Assembly: GCA_963817465.1 (NCBI GenBank)
Contig: CAWFOP010000018.1
Coordinates: 124,001 to 188,000, forward strand
From: CAMPKL01 sp963817465
GTDB lineage: Bacteria > Acidobacteriota > Terriglobia > Bryobacterales > UBA6623
Length of the DNA: 64,000 bases
Reading direction: 5' to 3'
In this document: positions 20,145 through 29,485 of the stretch, piece after piece
Position numbering within the stretch: the stretch's first letter is position 1
Layout of the letters: each line of letters opens with the position of its first letter
Position numbers and translations under genes: made by a program
The notes under the pieces: model-generated
Databases searched by the model: none
What the model was told of the DNA's origin: nothing
The model's input: only the letters and a program-made list of their open reading frames with translations

Positions 20145-21397
20145 CTGTCGCTCTGCATCAGCTTCTCGATCAGGCCCGCGACCGTCTGGTGCTCGACCGC
20201 GCCGTTCACGCGCAGCACGTTCGTCGTCATCGTCACCATGTAGGTCTTGCCCTTCGACTCCACGATGGCCACCGAGTGCATCAGATTGAGCTTGTTGCCG
20301 GCGTAGGCCTTGCAGGTGAAGCCTTCTTCCGGCACGCAGTGAAACAACGACCCGGACTTGAAGAACACCGGGGCGTTGACTAGCGCGGGCGACGACGCAT
20401 AGCGATAGCGCGGGCGAGAAAAGTAGATGAGCTTCTTGATCTCGAGACTCGACCAGGGGTCGACGATGCGTCCTTGCTGGAGGCGCACGAGCCAGCGCAT
20501 CAGCTCGAGCGGACTGGCGTAGCTCGCCGTCCCGGGAATGACCCTGGAGGCGTTGTTCGTGAAGAACGTGCCGATCCGCAGATTGTCCGTGTCGATGCCG
20601 GCGGCCCGCAGGGGAGCTTCGTTCACCTCGAGCGACTTGGCCAGCAGGTCGGGCTTCGAAGTCTCCTCGAAAAACTTGCGCTCTGCTTCGGCCGACGGAT
20701 AGGCCGCTCCCAGCTCGCGCAGCAGCATCGCTTGCTTCCACGTCATGGAGGCGGCCGCGTTGGAGCTCTGCGAGAGCATGTGATCGAGCCATTCGTAAAG
20801 CGAAAAGCGATCGCCCGTCTCGATGCGGCGGTTCACCACGGCTTCCCCGCCCGGCTCGAAGAACGGCACCGTCTTGCCGTCGCGGTGGACGAAGGAATCG
20901 GCGGCGATGACCGTGTCTTTCAAGAACTTCCGGCGGGCGTCGGTGTCATCGGGAAACCGTAGCCGCAGCGCTTCGAAAAATCCAGTCGCGACGAGCAGTT
21001 TGCCGAGACTCCCCGGGATGCGCTTGACCTCGGAGCGCAGCTCGGCGAAGCGCGGCTCGCGCGGATTGGTGATATCGAGCAACGCCAGCGAATATGACGG
21101 GTCGCGGCCGGAGAAGACTCTTTCGAGACCCTGCTGCAGCTTGGGGTCGCGAGGCGTATCCGCGGAGACATCGTAAGAATCGTTGACGCCTTTGAGGGTC
21201 AGCTTGATGTCGGCCATGCCGAGCCGGCCGCCCGGAGGAATATTGATGCCCCGCGCCAGCTTGCCTTCCATCGCCAGGCGATAACCCAGCAGGCGCCGAA
21301 TGCCTGTCGACTCGTAACCGTCGAGCGGATACGCCATCGCGGCCTTCGCCGACGCCAGCAACCCGGCCAATCCCGCCGCAAACGCTCGACGCGTCAT
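20141..21397 (-). CDS. Exported class A beta-lactamase-like serine hydrolase
   Basis: The start at 21397 gives a twin-arginine-like signal (MTRRAFAAGLAGLLASAKAA). The three signature motifs of serine beta-lactamases and penicillin-recognising enzymes are present and correctly ordered: S130-LG-K133, S211-S-N213 and K347-SG. The protein has 418 residues, longer than a classical class A enzyme (about 290), with about 100 extra residues before the SxxK motif. It may be a peptidoglycan-acting or ester hydrolase rather than a true beta-lactamase. The conserved EPNLN-type motif carrying Glu166 is not obvious. Its ATG overlaps the stop of the upstream dikinase-like gene (ATGA), indicating translational coupling. 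Confidence 0.78.
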   Translation of the reverse strand: MTRRAFAAGLAGLLASAKAAMAYPLDGYESTGIRRLLGYRLAMEGKLARGINIPPGGRLGMADIKLTLKGVNDSYDVSADTPRDPKLQQGLERVFSGRDPSYSLALLDITNPREPRFAELRSEVKRIPGSLGKLLVATGFFEALRLRFPDDTDARRKFLKDTVIAADSFVHRDGKTVPFFEPGGEAVVNRRIETGDRFSLYEWLDHMLSQSSNAAASMTWKQAMLLRELGAAYPSAEAERKFFEETSKPDLLAKSLEVNEAPLRAAGIDTDNLRIGTFFTNNASRVIPGTASYASPLELMRWLVRLQQGRIVDPWSSLEIKKLIYFSRPRYRYASSPALVNAPVFFKSGSLFHCVPEEGFTCKAYAGNKLNLMHSVAIVESKGKTYMVTMTTNVLRVNGAVEHQTVAGLIEKLMQSDS

Positions 21398-24262
21398 GCT
21401 CCCGGAACCTCGGTCAAATCGACTTTCGCCGCGCTCGAAACGGCGCTCGGCGTCACCGAGCGCACCAGCGGGCGAATCTGGAACAAGCGCAACTCGCCGC
21501 CCTCGAAGCCGAACTCGATATCCCACGGCAGCGGCGTCCCGTCCGGGCGCTTGGCTTTCGGATACCGCTCGTTGATCGTTTGAACCATGGCGCGAAGCTG
21601 GACGATGTCGCCGTCAGTCAGGACGCGGTCGTCCCCGACGGGAGGCACAAACCGGAATCCTCCGCGCTCGTCGACCACTTTGCGGTAGGGTGACCGCGCC
21701 TGTTGCAGCAGCCGCACGCCGCCGTCGGGTTCGAGCAGCAGCGATTCGGCCGTCCCGCCGTCGACCACAGCGCTCACGCCTTCATTGACGTTGACCGTGA
21801 TGTCGTCAGTCGAACCGTCTTCGAGATTGACCGTCACGAGCACGCCCGATTTGGCGGAGCGCACCGTCCGCAGCATCAGGATCGACGGGTAAACGTCCTC
21901 CTGATTCTCGAGGATGCGCGCGCGCCAGTCGAACGCCCGCTCCTCGAACGGCGACGCCCAGACATTCTTGATCGCCTCGACGATTTTGTCGTACCCGACT
22001 ACGTTCGGCACGGTCAGGTTGAGCCCGGCGCCCGAGAATTGCGGCAGGTCTTCGGCGTTCGTGTCGCTGCGCACGAACACGCCATACGTTCCATCCGGCC
22101 CGAAGCTCTGGGTCAGAGCCGCCTTTAGATCGGTTTCAAACCGCGGCAGCAGCGGCATGCGGCGGATGCGGTCGCGAATTTTCGCGAGCTGCGGGTAGAT
22201 ATAGCCGGAGACGTCGGCCGGGCTCGCCCCGGCGGCGCGCAGGCGTGCGACTTCGGAAAGCGCGCCCCGGATTTGCTCACGGAGCGAAGGCTCGCCGCTC
22301 AACAGCGGCCGGTCGATGTGCTCGGCGAAAATGCCGAACGGGATTGCGAAGCCGGGCGCGACGTACTCGGGAAAGTCCTTCGCGAGCTGGCCCACGTTGG
22401 CCGCCTTGGGGCCGACGATCACGCCCGAATCGTCGCGGCCCAGATCGGCAAGCGGGACCAAGCTTGCGCAGCGAAAGGTCGAGCCGCGCGGTGTCGAGAC
22501 GGACGCGGCGATCCGGGGCGGACGAGGCGACTTGGGCGGGCGCCGGGGCCAGCCGGACCTCGCCGCGGCGGCTGACTGAGAAATCGATCCGCTCGCCCTG
22601 GCGCCTTTCGAGCTCGGGCAGCAGCGACGACGGAATGACGGCATTCGGGATGCCCAGATTCGCCGCCAGCAATTGCGCGTGCGAGAGGGCGTTCCCGCTG
22701 TCGAGGGTGAGCATGCCCGCCATCGGCTTGAGGTCCGCCGCCGTCTGAGGAATCACGTAGATCGCGCTCTGGTCGATCGGCTCGGCCGAGGTCGCCCGCC
22801 AGATCAACAGCTTGCCTTGGGCCGCTCCCGGGTTGAGGCCGAAAACTCCGCCGCTGCGCGACGAGCCGAAGATCGAATGCTCGAGCCCCGCCTGCCGGGA
22901 AGCGTCGGTCATCAACCCTTCCAGACGCCGCGACAGGGCCAATGCCGGCGAACCCCGCAAAACATCGTCGACGAAACCCGCCGCCAGCGGCTCGAAGCCC
23001 GCGAACCTAGCCGAAACCGGACCGAACTCGCGCGCCGCCGTGGCGCGACACCACTCCGCGGCGCGCGCCAAGTAGCGCACTTTATCGAAGTACGCACCCG
23101 CGCCGACTTCCTGGCTCGACGCCAGCTCACGGAGATCCGCATCGAGGGCGTCGAACTGCCGCTGGGAGATCAGCCCCGCGCCATAGGCGTACTGCATATC
23201 GGTGTGGAGCAGTTTCAACCGCTCGAGCCGCGTCAACCCGGCGTCCGGAGCCGCCGTCTCGAAGCCGTACTCCTGCAGCAGAGCGTTGAAGTCGAGCAAG
23301 TCGAGGTTGCGCTTGCCGTCCGTCGAAGCGGCTACCTGCTTGGCGATCTCGTCGCTGAGCTTTCCGCCGGCCGCGTAGGACTTGCGGGCGTCACCGCTCG
23401 CCAAGGCCTCAGCGAAGGCCTGGACGGCCCCTGAAAGGGGTCCTTCTTGGACCGTCTTGCGCATGCTCGGCAGACGATCGGAAAGCGTCCGAGAAGCTCC
23501 CTCCTGGCGCATCAGGGACGCCAACTCACGGATCATATTCGCGACGGCCTCGGGCGGCTTGCGGTCCGCCAGATAAGCTTCGACGGCTTCGACGTCGCGC
23601 TGGTCCGGAGCGGAGTGAATCTTCGCGCGGATCGTCTGAAACCGGGCGTCGGCGTCGGCGACGGCCTTGGCGAGGTCGCGCACGCGCTTGACCGCGCTGT
23701 CGGGCAAGCCGTGAGGCACGGCCGTGACGAGGCTGTTCGCCAGCAGCAAGCGGCGCTCCAGCCAACGCGGATCAGCGAAAGCGCGGGCCAGCAGCGCCTG
23801 ACCGGCCTTTTCCTCGTCCTCGATCTGCCGCGATCCGCGGTAGCCGTAGGCCCGGCGGTAGATCCAGCCGTTATCGATTCGTTCCAGGTAGTTTGTCAGT
23901 GCAAGCTCTTTTAAGAGAGCATGATCACGCTCCACATCTAGAAATGACGTGAAGTCATGTCCGGCCAGGATCACGCCGACGTCGACGTTCCAGCGCGCGA
24001 GCTTGACGGCGTCGTCGTTCAACGACGCGTGTTGCACGCCGCCGCCGCGGTCGCCGCAAGGATACGGGCTCGGCGGCCAGTCCGTGCCGTCTTTGCAGTA
24101 CCACCGGATGCGGTAAAACGGCCCGCGCGTGTCCTTCTTGAACGCGGCGACGATACGCGCCGCCTCGGCGTTCTGCTCAGGCGTTAGTTGGGGCAGTAGA
24201 GAATCGCCGGCCGCCGCTGCAAGAATTGGCAGGATCAGGAACGCTAAAACACGGGCGCGCAT
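21394..24262 (-). CDS. Secreted PEP/pyruvate-dikinase-fold protein with glucan-water-dikinase domain order (one frameshift)
   Basis: About 956 residues. It starts with a signal peptide (MRARVLAFLILPILAAAAGDS), and the N-terminal 450 residues are of unknown, largely helical nature with two Cys in a WYCKDG...PYPCG segment. A phosphohistidine (mobile) domain follows with the catalytic His near residue 527 (ALSHAQLLAANLGIP). Last comes a PPDK_N ATP-grasp domain: VGPKAANVGQLAKDFPE, PGFAIPFGIFAEHI, RSDTNAEDLPQFSGAGLN and the terminal DIEFGFEGGELRLFQIRPL. Phosphohistidine before ATP domain is the order of alpha-glucan water dikinases, the reverse of PEP synthase and PPDK. One extra G near 22465 shifts the frame between the two domains. 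An ATP-using enzyme with an export signal is unusual. Its activity is not known. Confidence 0.75.
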
Positions 24263-24329
24263 TCAATCGGTAGGACGGGCTGCCTAGTCTAAACGGTACA
24301 AAGCGTCGCCAGCCTTGTCTATCCGGAGT

Positions 24330-25332
24330 TTACAGGTCGACCCAGCAACCGTCGGCGGCTGACTTCACGATAGCGTCGATGATCTCCATGTTGAGTACGG
24401 CGTTCTCGAGCGGAAACTCCAGCGCCTCGCCGCTCCGCACGCTGCGAGAGAAGTCGTCGCCCTGCAGCGTGTACTGGTCCACCACCGGAAACGGTCTCTT
24501 CTTTCGCCGAGGCGCCGCCAAGTATGCTGCCGTCGTCGACGAAGATGCGGCACGGCTTGTCGGGCGGCGCATTGAAAGGGATCTCGATTTCGATGCGGCC
24601 TTTGGTACCGAAGATCTGCATGCGTTGGTAGGGGACCAACTGCGTCGAGCAAGTGAAGCTGGCTTGACCGGCGTCGAACTCGAGCAGGGCGGACGTGAGC
24701 CGGTCGGTGCCCATCTCGGGATCGCGCTCGATCATGCCGACGACGCGCTTGGGCTCAGCCTCGAACAAGAAGCGCGAGCCAACGATGGGGTAGCAACCGA
24801 TGTCCATCAAACCCCCGCCCCCGATGTCGGCTTGGTTGCGGATGTTTGCCGGGTCGGCGTTGAAATAGTTAAACGAGCCCTGGACGGAGCGCAACTCGCC
24901 GATGCGTCCCGAACGGACGATTTCGCGCGCACGGCGCCACTGCGGGTGCCAGCGCACCATGAACGCCTCCGCGATCACGACGCCGGTGCGATCCCGCGCC
25001 TCGACCAGCTTGCGCGCCTCGGCTGCGTCCATTGCAATCGGCTTTTCGCAAAGCACGTGCTTGCCGGCCTCGGCCGCTTGGATCGACAGGGGCACGTGCA
25101 GGTGATTCGGCAGCGGATTGTAGACCGCCTCGATTTCGGGGTCGGCCAGCAGCTCTTCATAGGAGCCATAGGCCCGTGGTATGCCGAGATCGGCGGCGAC
25201 CTTTTGCGCCTTCGCCAGGTCCCGCGAGCCGATCGCGACGATGTCGCACAGCTCTCCCCGCTGCATGGCCGGGATGACCTTTTGGACGCCGATCTTCGCC
25301 GTCGAAATAATTCCCCACTTGACTGGTTTCAT
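24330..25332 (-). CDS. Gfo/Idh/MocA family oxidoreductase (one frameshift)
   Basis: This is a cytoplasmic NAD(P)-dependent sugar or inositol dehydrogenase-type protein of about 333 residues. Residues 1-120 form a Rossmann domain (VKWGIISTAKIG, then the conserved E96-K97-P98 in LCEKPIAMD). The substrate domain follows (AFMVRWHPQW, DIGGGGLMDIGCYPI with the catalytic region). The frame shifts by one base near 24493; the C-terminal helix region (VVDQYTLQGDDFSRSV to GCWVDL) is in another frame and ends at 24330. It starts two bases after the stop of the sulfatase, so the two are surely co-transcribed. Confidence 0.87.
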
Positions 25333-25334
25333 TG

Positions 25335-26888
25335 TTATTTGTCCTCTTTGATCCGCTCCGTCGGCAGCGGGGCTTTTTGGCCGGTCTCGAGCCAATCCGG
25401 GCGGTAGGTCTCGGTCGCCGAGCTGTAGGGATAAAAATCCCAAGGGCTGACGCCTTTCATGCGCGGGTCGCCGGTCTTGTCGAGGTAGGCCCGCAGCCGC
25501 CGCGCCAGATCGTCCTTGACCGCCGCGTACTCCTGCTCGTCCGCGACATTGTGAAGCTGTTCGGGGTCCTTCTCCATGTCGTAGAGCTCTTCCGCGGGCC
25601 GCCTGCCGAAGGCCATCAAATAGTACGGCAGCACTTCGGGGTCGCGCGCATGGTCGATCAAGTAGGCTTTGGTCTCGCCGCGATCGACGTCGCCGAACAG
25701 TCCTTGAGGGACGGAGTTGTAGTCCGGGTCTCCGGCCGGCCAGCGGTCGGGCTCGTAGTTGCGGATGTATTGATACTTGTGAGTCCGAATCATCCGCATG
25801 GGATACCCGACGCCGTCTCGCCGCGCCGGCGTATGGCGCTCGAAACCGCCGGTCACGAAATCGCGAGTCCGGTCGACCAGCCCCTGCGCCGAGGACTGCA
25901 AAACGTTCCAAAAACTGCGGGCGCTCATGACCTCAGGGACCGGAACGCCCGCGATCTCGAGCAGCGTCGGCGCCATGTCGGCCAAGCTGATGAAGTCATC
26001 GACCTTGCGCCCGGCGGGAATCTTCTCGGGCCAGCGCACCGCGAACGGCACGCGCAGCCCGCCGTCGTAGAGATTGCATTTCGAACGCGGCAGCGGGTTG
26101 CCGTGGTCGCTGGTGACGATCACGACCGTGTTGTCGAGCTCGCCCGCCTTCTCGAGAGTGGCCAGGACGCGGCCGACGTGGGTGTCGAAGTGCTCGATCT
26201 CGATGCCGTAGTCGAGGATCTCGCCCCGTGTCACCGGGTTGTCCGGCAGCCACGACGGCAGGCGCGCGTCCGCGAGCTTTTTACCGGCGCGCTTCCACGA
26301 GCCCACGTCGTAGCTCTGGTGCGGCTCGGTCGCCCCGAGCCAGAAGAAGAAGGGCTTGCTCTTGTCGCGCTGGGCGAAGAAGTCGTCGAAGTTGGCGGCG
26401 TAGTCGAGAGGGTTCAAACCGGGCCGCCGCTGGTCTTCGGGAATCTTGCGGTCGGCGAACTGCTTGCCCAACGGGTTGCGCGTCCAATGCTCGCTCACGC
26501 GGCCCGGCGCCCAGGTTTTGCCGGTCGCCGCAACCTCATAGCCGGCATCTTCGAGCTCCAGAGTAAAGACGTCGAATTTCGCCTTGAGAATGCCGAGCAA
26601 GATGCCGCTCTCCTCGAGCTCCCAGATGTTGCGGCCGGTCAGGATCGCCGCCCGCGACGGCGAGCACGACGGAGCCGCGGCGTAGGCGTAATTGAACAGC
26701 ACGCCCTCGCGCGCCACGCGATCGAAAGCCGGCGTCCGCGTCGCCTTGTCGCCGTAGGCGCCGGCGTGCATCCAAGATTGGTCGTCCGAAATGGCGAAGA
26801 CGATGTTCGGACGTTTCGACTGCGCGCGCGACACGCCGGCGGCAGCGACCAACAAGCAAGTGCAAGCGAACAGGCGTTTAAAGTTCAT
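25335..26888 (-). CDS. Secreted sulfatase (formylglycine-dependent)
   Basis: This is an arylsulfatase-superfamily enzyme, 517 residues, with a signal peptide (cleavage around SRAQ). Metal ligands D35/D36 are in AISDDQSW. The formylglycine signature is C75-SPSR-AAILTG, so the activating Cys is present and maturation by an FGE enzyme is expected. The second metal site is VTSDHGNPLPRSK. It probably removes sulfate esters from sulfated carbohydrates, which fits the glycosidases elsewhere in the window. It is the first gene of a minus-strand run with Gfo/Idh, the dikinase-like protein and the serine hydrolase. The start region is duplicated (see the repeat at 26885). Confidence 0.92.
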   Translation of the reverse strand: MNFKRLFACTCLLVAAAGVSRAQSKRPNIVFAISDDQSWMHAGAYGDKATRTPAFDRVAREGVLFNYAYAAAPSCSPSRAAILTGRNIWELEESGILLGILKAKFDVFTLELEDAGYEVAATGKTWAPGRVSEHWTRNPLGKQFADRKIPEDQRRPGLNPLDYAANFDDFFAQRDKSKPFFFWLGATEPHQSYDVGSWKRAGKKLADARLPSWLPDNPVTRGEILDYGIEIEHFDTHVGRVLATLEKAGELDNTVVIVTSDHGNPLPRSKCNLYDGGLRVPFAVRWPEKIPAGRKVDDFISLADMAPTLLEIAGVPVPEVMSARSFWNVLQSSAQGLVDRTRDFVTGGFERHTPARRDGVGYPMRMIRTHKYQYIRNYEPDRWPAGDPDYNSVPQGLFGDVDRGETKAYLIDHARDPEVLPYYLMAFGRRPAEELYDMEKDPEQLHNVADEQEYAAVKDDLARRLRAYLDKTGDPRMKGVSPWDFYPYSSATETYRPDWLETGQKAPLPTERIKEDK

Positions 26889-26910
26889 CTCTCGGAGTCA
26901 TCTCTCGGAG
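26885..26910. repeat. 13-bp tandem duplication covering the sulfatase start
   Basis: TCATCTCTCGGAG occurs at 26885-26897 and again at 26898-26910. On the minus strand each copy reads CTCCGAGAGATGA, so the ATG and the GAGAG just before it are both present twice. The inner ATG (26888-26886) begins the sulfatase. The outer one (26901-26899) begins a seven-codon frame that stops just inside the gene. Confidence 0.7.
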
Positions 26911-26968
26911 TCGTTTCCCGATCCCCTAAGGTCAAGCAGTACATTATGAACCACACGAGAATGATCGC

Positions 26969-26974
26969 TATACT
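26969..26974 (+). promoter_or_regulatory. Candidate -10 box, near-leaderless
   Basis: TATACT lies eight bases before the ATG at 26983 and no Shine-Dalgarno is present. A -35 match is weak. If used, the transcript would have almost no leader. Confidence 0.3.
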
Positions 26975-26982
26975 TGGCCCTC

Positions 26983-27969
26983 ATGGCACTCGATCGACGT
27001 CAGTTTCTCGCCCTTTGCGCAGGAGCCGCGGGCTTGGCCGCCTGCGGCGGCTCACCGCAGCCCAATGAGTCCGCGGAGAGCGCATCTCCCTCGTTCGAAT
27101 TCGTCCCTTACGTCATTGGCGCCAACACGGCCGTCTCCGGCATGGGCTTCTTCGAGGCGCTCGAACTGCTGCACGGCATCGGCTTCCCGACCGTCGAAGT
27201 TCAAAACCTGCTGGGAACGCTCGGGCCGACGCCCGGCGAGTTCCCCGGCTTGCGCATCGACCAAGTTTCTGACGAGGACAAGCAGCGCATCGTCGAGGCC
27301 CTCAAGCCGTTTGAATACGTCACGGCGCATCTGCCGTACTCGATGCCTTACATCCAGCCCGATGCGGCCGAGGCGGTCGCCGAGTTCGAGAGCACGTTCG
27401 ACGCCGCGGCGCTCGTCGGCGCCAAAATGGCGGTGCTGCACCCGCAGCCGCACGGCACGAAGCTCGAGGACAACTGGGACACCGCCGTCCAGCGCATCCG
27501 GCACTGGGGCGACATGGGCGCGGAACGCGGCTTCCGAATCGCCGTGGAAACCTCGGCGCCGCCGTCGGTCCCGGAATTTGTTCGCCTGATCCACGAGATC
27601 GGCCATGACAATGTGGGCGCGACGCTCGACGTGGGTCACCAGGCTCACTTCGCCGAGCTGGCGCGATTCACGAAAGAGGAGTACGCCACCAAGGAAGCGA
27701 TCCGCGCTTACAACGACGTCAACATTCAGATCGTCGAATCGCTTGGCGACAAGCTGATCCACATGCACGTGCACGATATCGAGCCGGAGACCTGGTCGGA
27801 GCACAAGCCGATGATCTACGGCTTCATCGACTACCCGCGTCTGATCGCGACGTTGCGGGAAATTCGCTACGGCGGCGTGATGATCTTCGAGATCGGCGGC
27901 GAGCCGGAGAAAATGCCGGGCTACCTCAAAGACGCCAAGGCCAAGCTCGAAGGCTACTTAGCGTCGTAG
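26983..27969 (+). CDS. Exported sugar phosphate isomerase/epimerase-like TIM-barrel lipoprotein
   Basis: This is a xylose-isomerase-like (AP endonuclease 2 superfamily) TIM barrel of 328 residues. The start at ATG 26983 gives a twin-arginine signal with a lipobox (LDRRQFLALCAG, then LAAC with Cys21), so the protein should be folded before export and lipid-anchored. Candidate metal ligands are HLPYSMPY, LHPQPHG, IAVETSA, LDVGHQAHF, HMHVHDIE and FEIGG. This fold is normally cytoplasmic. Exported versions are common in Acidobacteria and Planctomycetes, but their substrates are unknown. It stands alone between divergent and unrelated genes. Confidence 0.8.
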   Translation: MALDRRQFLALCAGAAGLAACGGSPQPNESAESASPSFEFVPYVIGANTAVSGMGFFEALELLHGIGFPTVEVQNLLGTLGPTPGEFPGLRIDQVSDEDKQRIVEALKPFEYVTAHLPYSMPYIQPDAAEAVAEFESTFDAAALVGAKMAVLHPQPHGTKLEDNWDTAVQRIRHWGDMGAERGFRIAVETSAPPSVPEFVRLIHEIGHDNVGATLDVGHQAHFAELARFTKEEYATKEAIRAYNDVNIQIVESLGDKLIHMHVHDIEPETWSEHKPMIYGFIDYPRLIATLREIRYGGVMIFEIGGEPEKMPGYLKDAKAKLEGYLAS

Positions 27970-28287
27970 CGCCGGCCGGCGCATGCGACCCGTGCGCAAC
28001 ATTCGCATCAAAAGGCTCGACTGGCCGGCGCGTCGGCGTTTGGACAAGGCACGGATGCGTTGACTTCACCTGCGTCATTGCCTAGCATCGAAGTGTCCGA
28101 ACAAGGCAGCGTTTTTCCGTTGCAAAAGATATCTCACGTCCTCTTCGTGCGCTGCTGTCGCCAGTGCACCTGTAGCAAGCCGGCCTAGCCCGGCCGGCGC
28201 CGACCATCGGCCTTTTTGGCGGACCTTTGTCGCATCGCGATGCGTGGTCCGCGCATCGCATACAAGCAACAGGACGGGAGACAGCGG
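27970..28287. other. Intergenic region upstream of cysE
   Basis: This gap of 318 bases contains a GC-rich hairpin and a second hairpin with a T run (28179-28217), and GGGAG just before the cysE ATG. No coding potential is convincing here; the antisense frame that covers it runs on into cysE and looks like a shadow. Confidence 0.5.
28179..28217 (+). terminator. Possible intrinsic terminator or attenuator
   Basis: GCCGGCC (28179-28185) pairs with GGCCGGC (28192-28198). Immediately after it GCCGA (28199-28203) pairs with TCGGC (28207-28211), followed by CTTTTT. It could end transcription from the upstream lipoprotein gene, about 210 bases away, or act in the cysE leader about 70 bases before its start. 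Confidence 0.4.
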
Positions 28288-28971
28288 ATGTTCGGGACGT
28301 TCAAAGAACAAATCCAGACGGTTTTCAAGCAAGACCCCGCGGCTCGTTCGCGGCTCGAAGTCCTGACGTGCTATCCCGGCGTCCACGCCATCCTGCTGCA
28401 TCGCGTGTCGCACCGACTTTATCGCTCCGGATTCCTGGTCCCGGCTCGCCTGCTGTCCCACTTCGGCCGCTTGCTCACCGGCATCGAAATCCATCCCGGC
28501 GCGCGGATTGGACGGCGCTTCTTCATCGACCACGGCATGGGCGTCGTCATCGGCGAGACTTCGGTGATCGGCGATGACGTGCTGCTCTACCAAGGCGTGA
28601 CGCTCGGGGGCACGGGCCATGAACGCGGCAAGCGGCACCCGACCCTCGGGGACCATGTCGTCATCGGCTCCGGCGCCAAGGTGCTGGGCAACATCGAGCT
28701 TGGCGAGTGGGTGCGCGTCGGCGCGGGCAGCGTCGTCGTCCGCTCAGTCCCGGAGCACTCGACCGTCGTCGGAGTCCCTGGCCGCATCGTCGCGGTGAAA
28801 GGGGTTCGCGTCGAGCATCCCGAGTGGGACATGCTCGAGCACGGCGAGCTGCCCGATCCGGTCGGTCAGACGTTGGCGGATCTAAAAGAGCGCATGGCCG
28901 TCCTCGAAGCGCAGCTCGAGATCAAACGCCGCGAGCCGGAAGACGCGGCCCGCACGATGCCGAGCGGCTAG
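28288..28971 (+). CDS. cysE: Serine O-acetyltransferase
   Basis: This enzyme transfers acetyl from acetyl-CoA to L-serine, the first step of cysteine synthesis, in the cytoplasm. The start is ATG 28288 with GGGAG upstream. The protein has 227 residues and lacks the long N-terminal helical extension of E. coli CysE, so it is the short EpsC-like form. A brief helical N-terminus (VLTCYPGVHAILLHRVSHRL) leads into left-handed beta-helix hexapeptide repeats with catalytic residues in FIDHGMGVVIGETSVIGD and LGGTGHERGKRHPTLGD. A charged C-terminal coiled helix follows. cysK is not in the window. Confidence 0.93.
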   Translation: MFGTFKEQIQTVFKQDPAARSRLEVLTCYPGVHAILLHRVSHRLYRSGFLVPARLLSHFGRLLTGIEIHPGARIGRRFFIDHGMGVVIGETSVIGDDVLLYQGVTLGGTGHERGKRHPTLGDHVVIGSGAKVLGNIELGEWVRVGAGSVVVRSVPEHSTVVGVPGRIVAVKGVRVEHPEWDMLEHGELPDPVGQTLADLKERMAVLEAQLEIKRREPEDAARTMPSG

Positions 28972-28974
28972 GGC

Positions 28975-29394
28975 CTATTCGGCCAACGATTCGACGATGC
29001 GGGGATTGCCCAGGATCGTCCGCCGCACGGGGCACTTGTCGGCGATCTCGAGCAGGCGTTTGCGCTGAGCCTCGTCCAAATCGCCCTCGAAACTCAGCTT
29101 GATGCGCATGCGTTCGATATAGCCTTCGGTCTCGTCGCAGTCCTCGCAGTCGGAGGCGTGAACGCGCTCATGCACTAGCTCCGCCGCGATCTTTTGAAGA
29201 TCCCAGCCCTTGCGGCGGGCGTACATCCGGACGGTCATCGTCATGCATGACCCCAGCGCCGACAGCAGCAGATCGTAAGGATCCGGACCGAGGCCGTCGC
29301 CCGTATCCGGCGGCTCATCCGCGACTAAGGCGTGATGCTTGGTTCTCAATAGGATCTGGTAATTCTCAAGCGACTCGGCCCGCACGACAGTCAT
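28975..29394 (-). CDS. OsmC family protein
   Basis: This is a 139-residue OsmC/Ohr-superfamily protein. The two catalytic cysteines of the family are present: C50 in LGSCMTMTVRMYARRKG and C121 in KCPVRRTI. These proteins use a thiol pair to reduce organic or lipid hydroperoxides. An extra C83-ED-C86 pair lies in an acidic loop and may add a metal or disulfide. The sequence is closer to the YhfA-like group than to Ohr. It is convergent with cysE, with three bases between the stops. Confidence 0.87.
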   Translation of the reverse strand: MTVVRAESLENYQILLRTKHHALVADEPPDTGDGLGPDPYDLLLSALGSCMTMTVRMYARRKGWDLQKIAAELVHERVHASDCEDCDETEGYIERMRIKLSFEGDLDEAQRKRLLEIADKCPVRRTILGNPRIVESLAE

Positions 29395-29485
29395 GCCACC
29401 ATTGTGACCCTTTCGGGCAAGGGCTTGATAGCGCCCGCGGCCAAGTTGCGCTTACCCTGTAAGTTCTCGCGGAGGAGGTTGCGCG

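Noticed and set aside
25332..27068. 578-codon plus-strand ORF opposite the sulfatase
   Set aside because: Antisense to a sulfatase with the CxPSR signature. It has no protein-like features.
28075..28656. 193-codon minus-strand ORF across the cysE leader
   Set aside because: Two thirds lie antisense to cysE, and the remainder has no recognisable motif or ribosome site.
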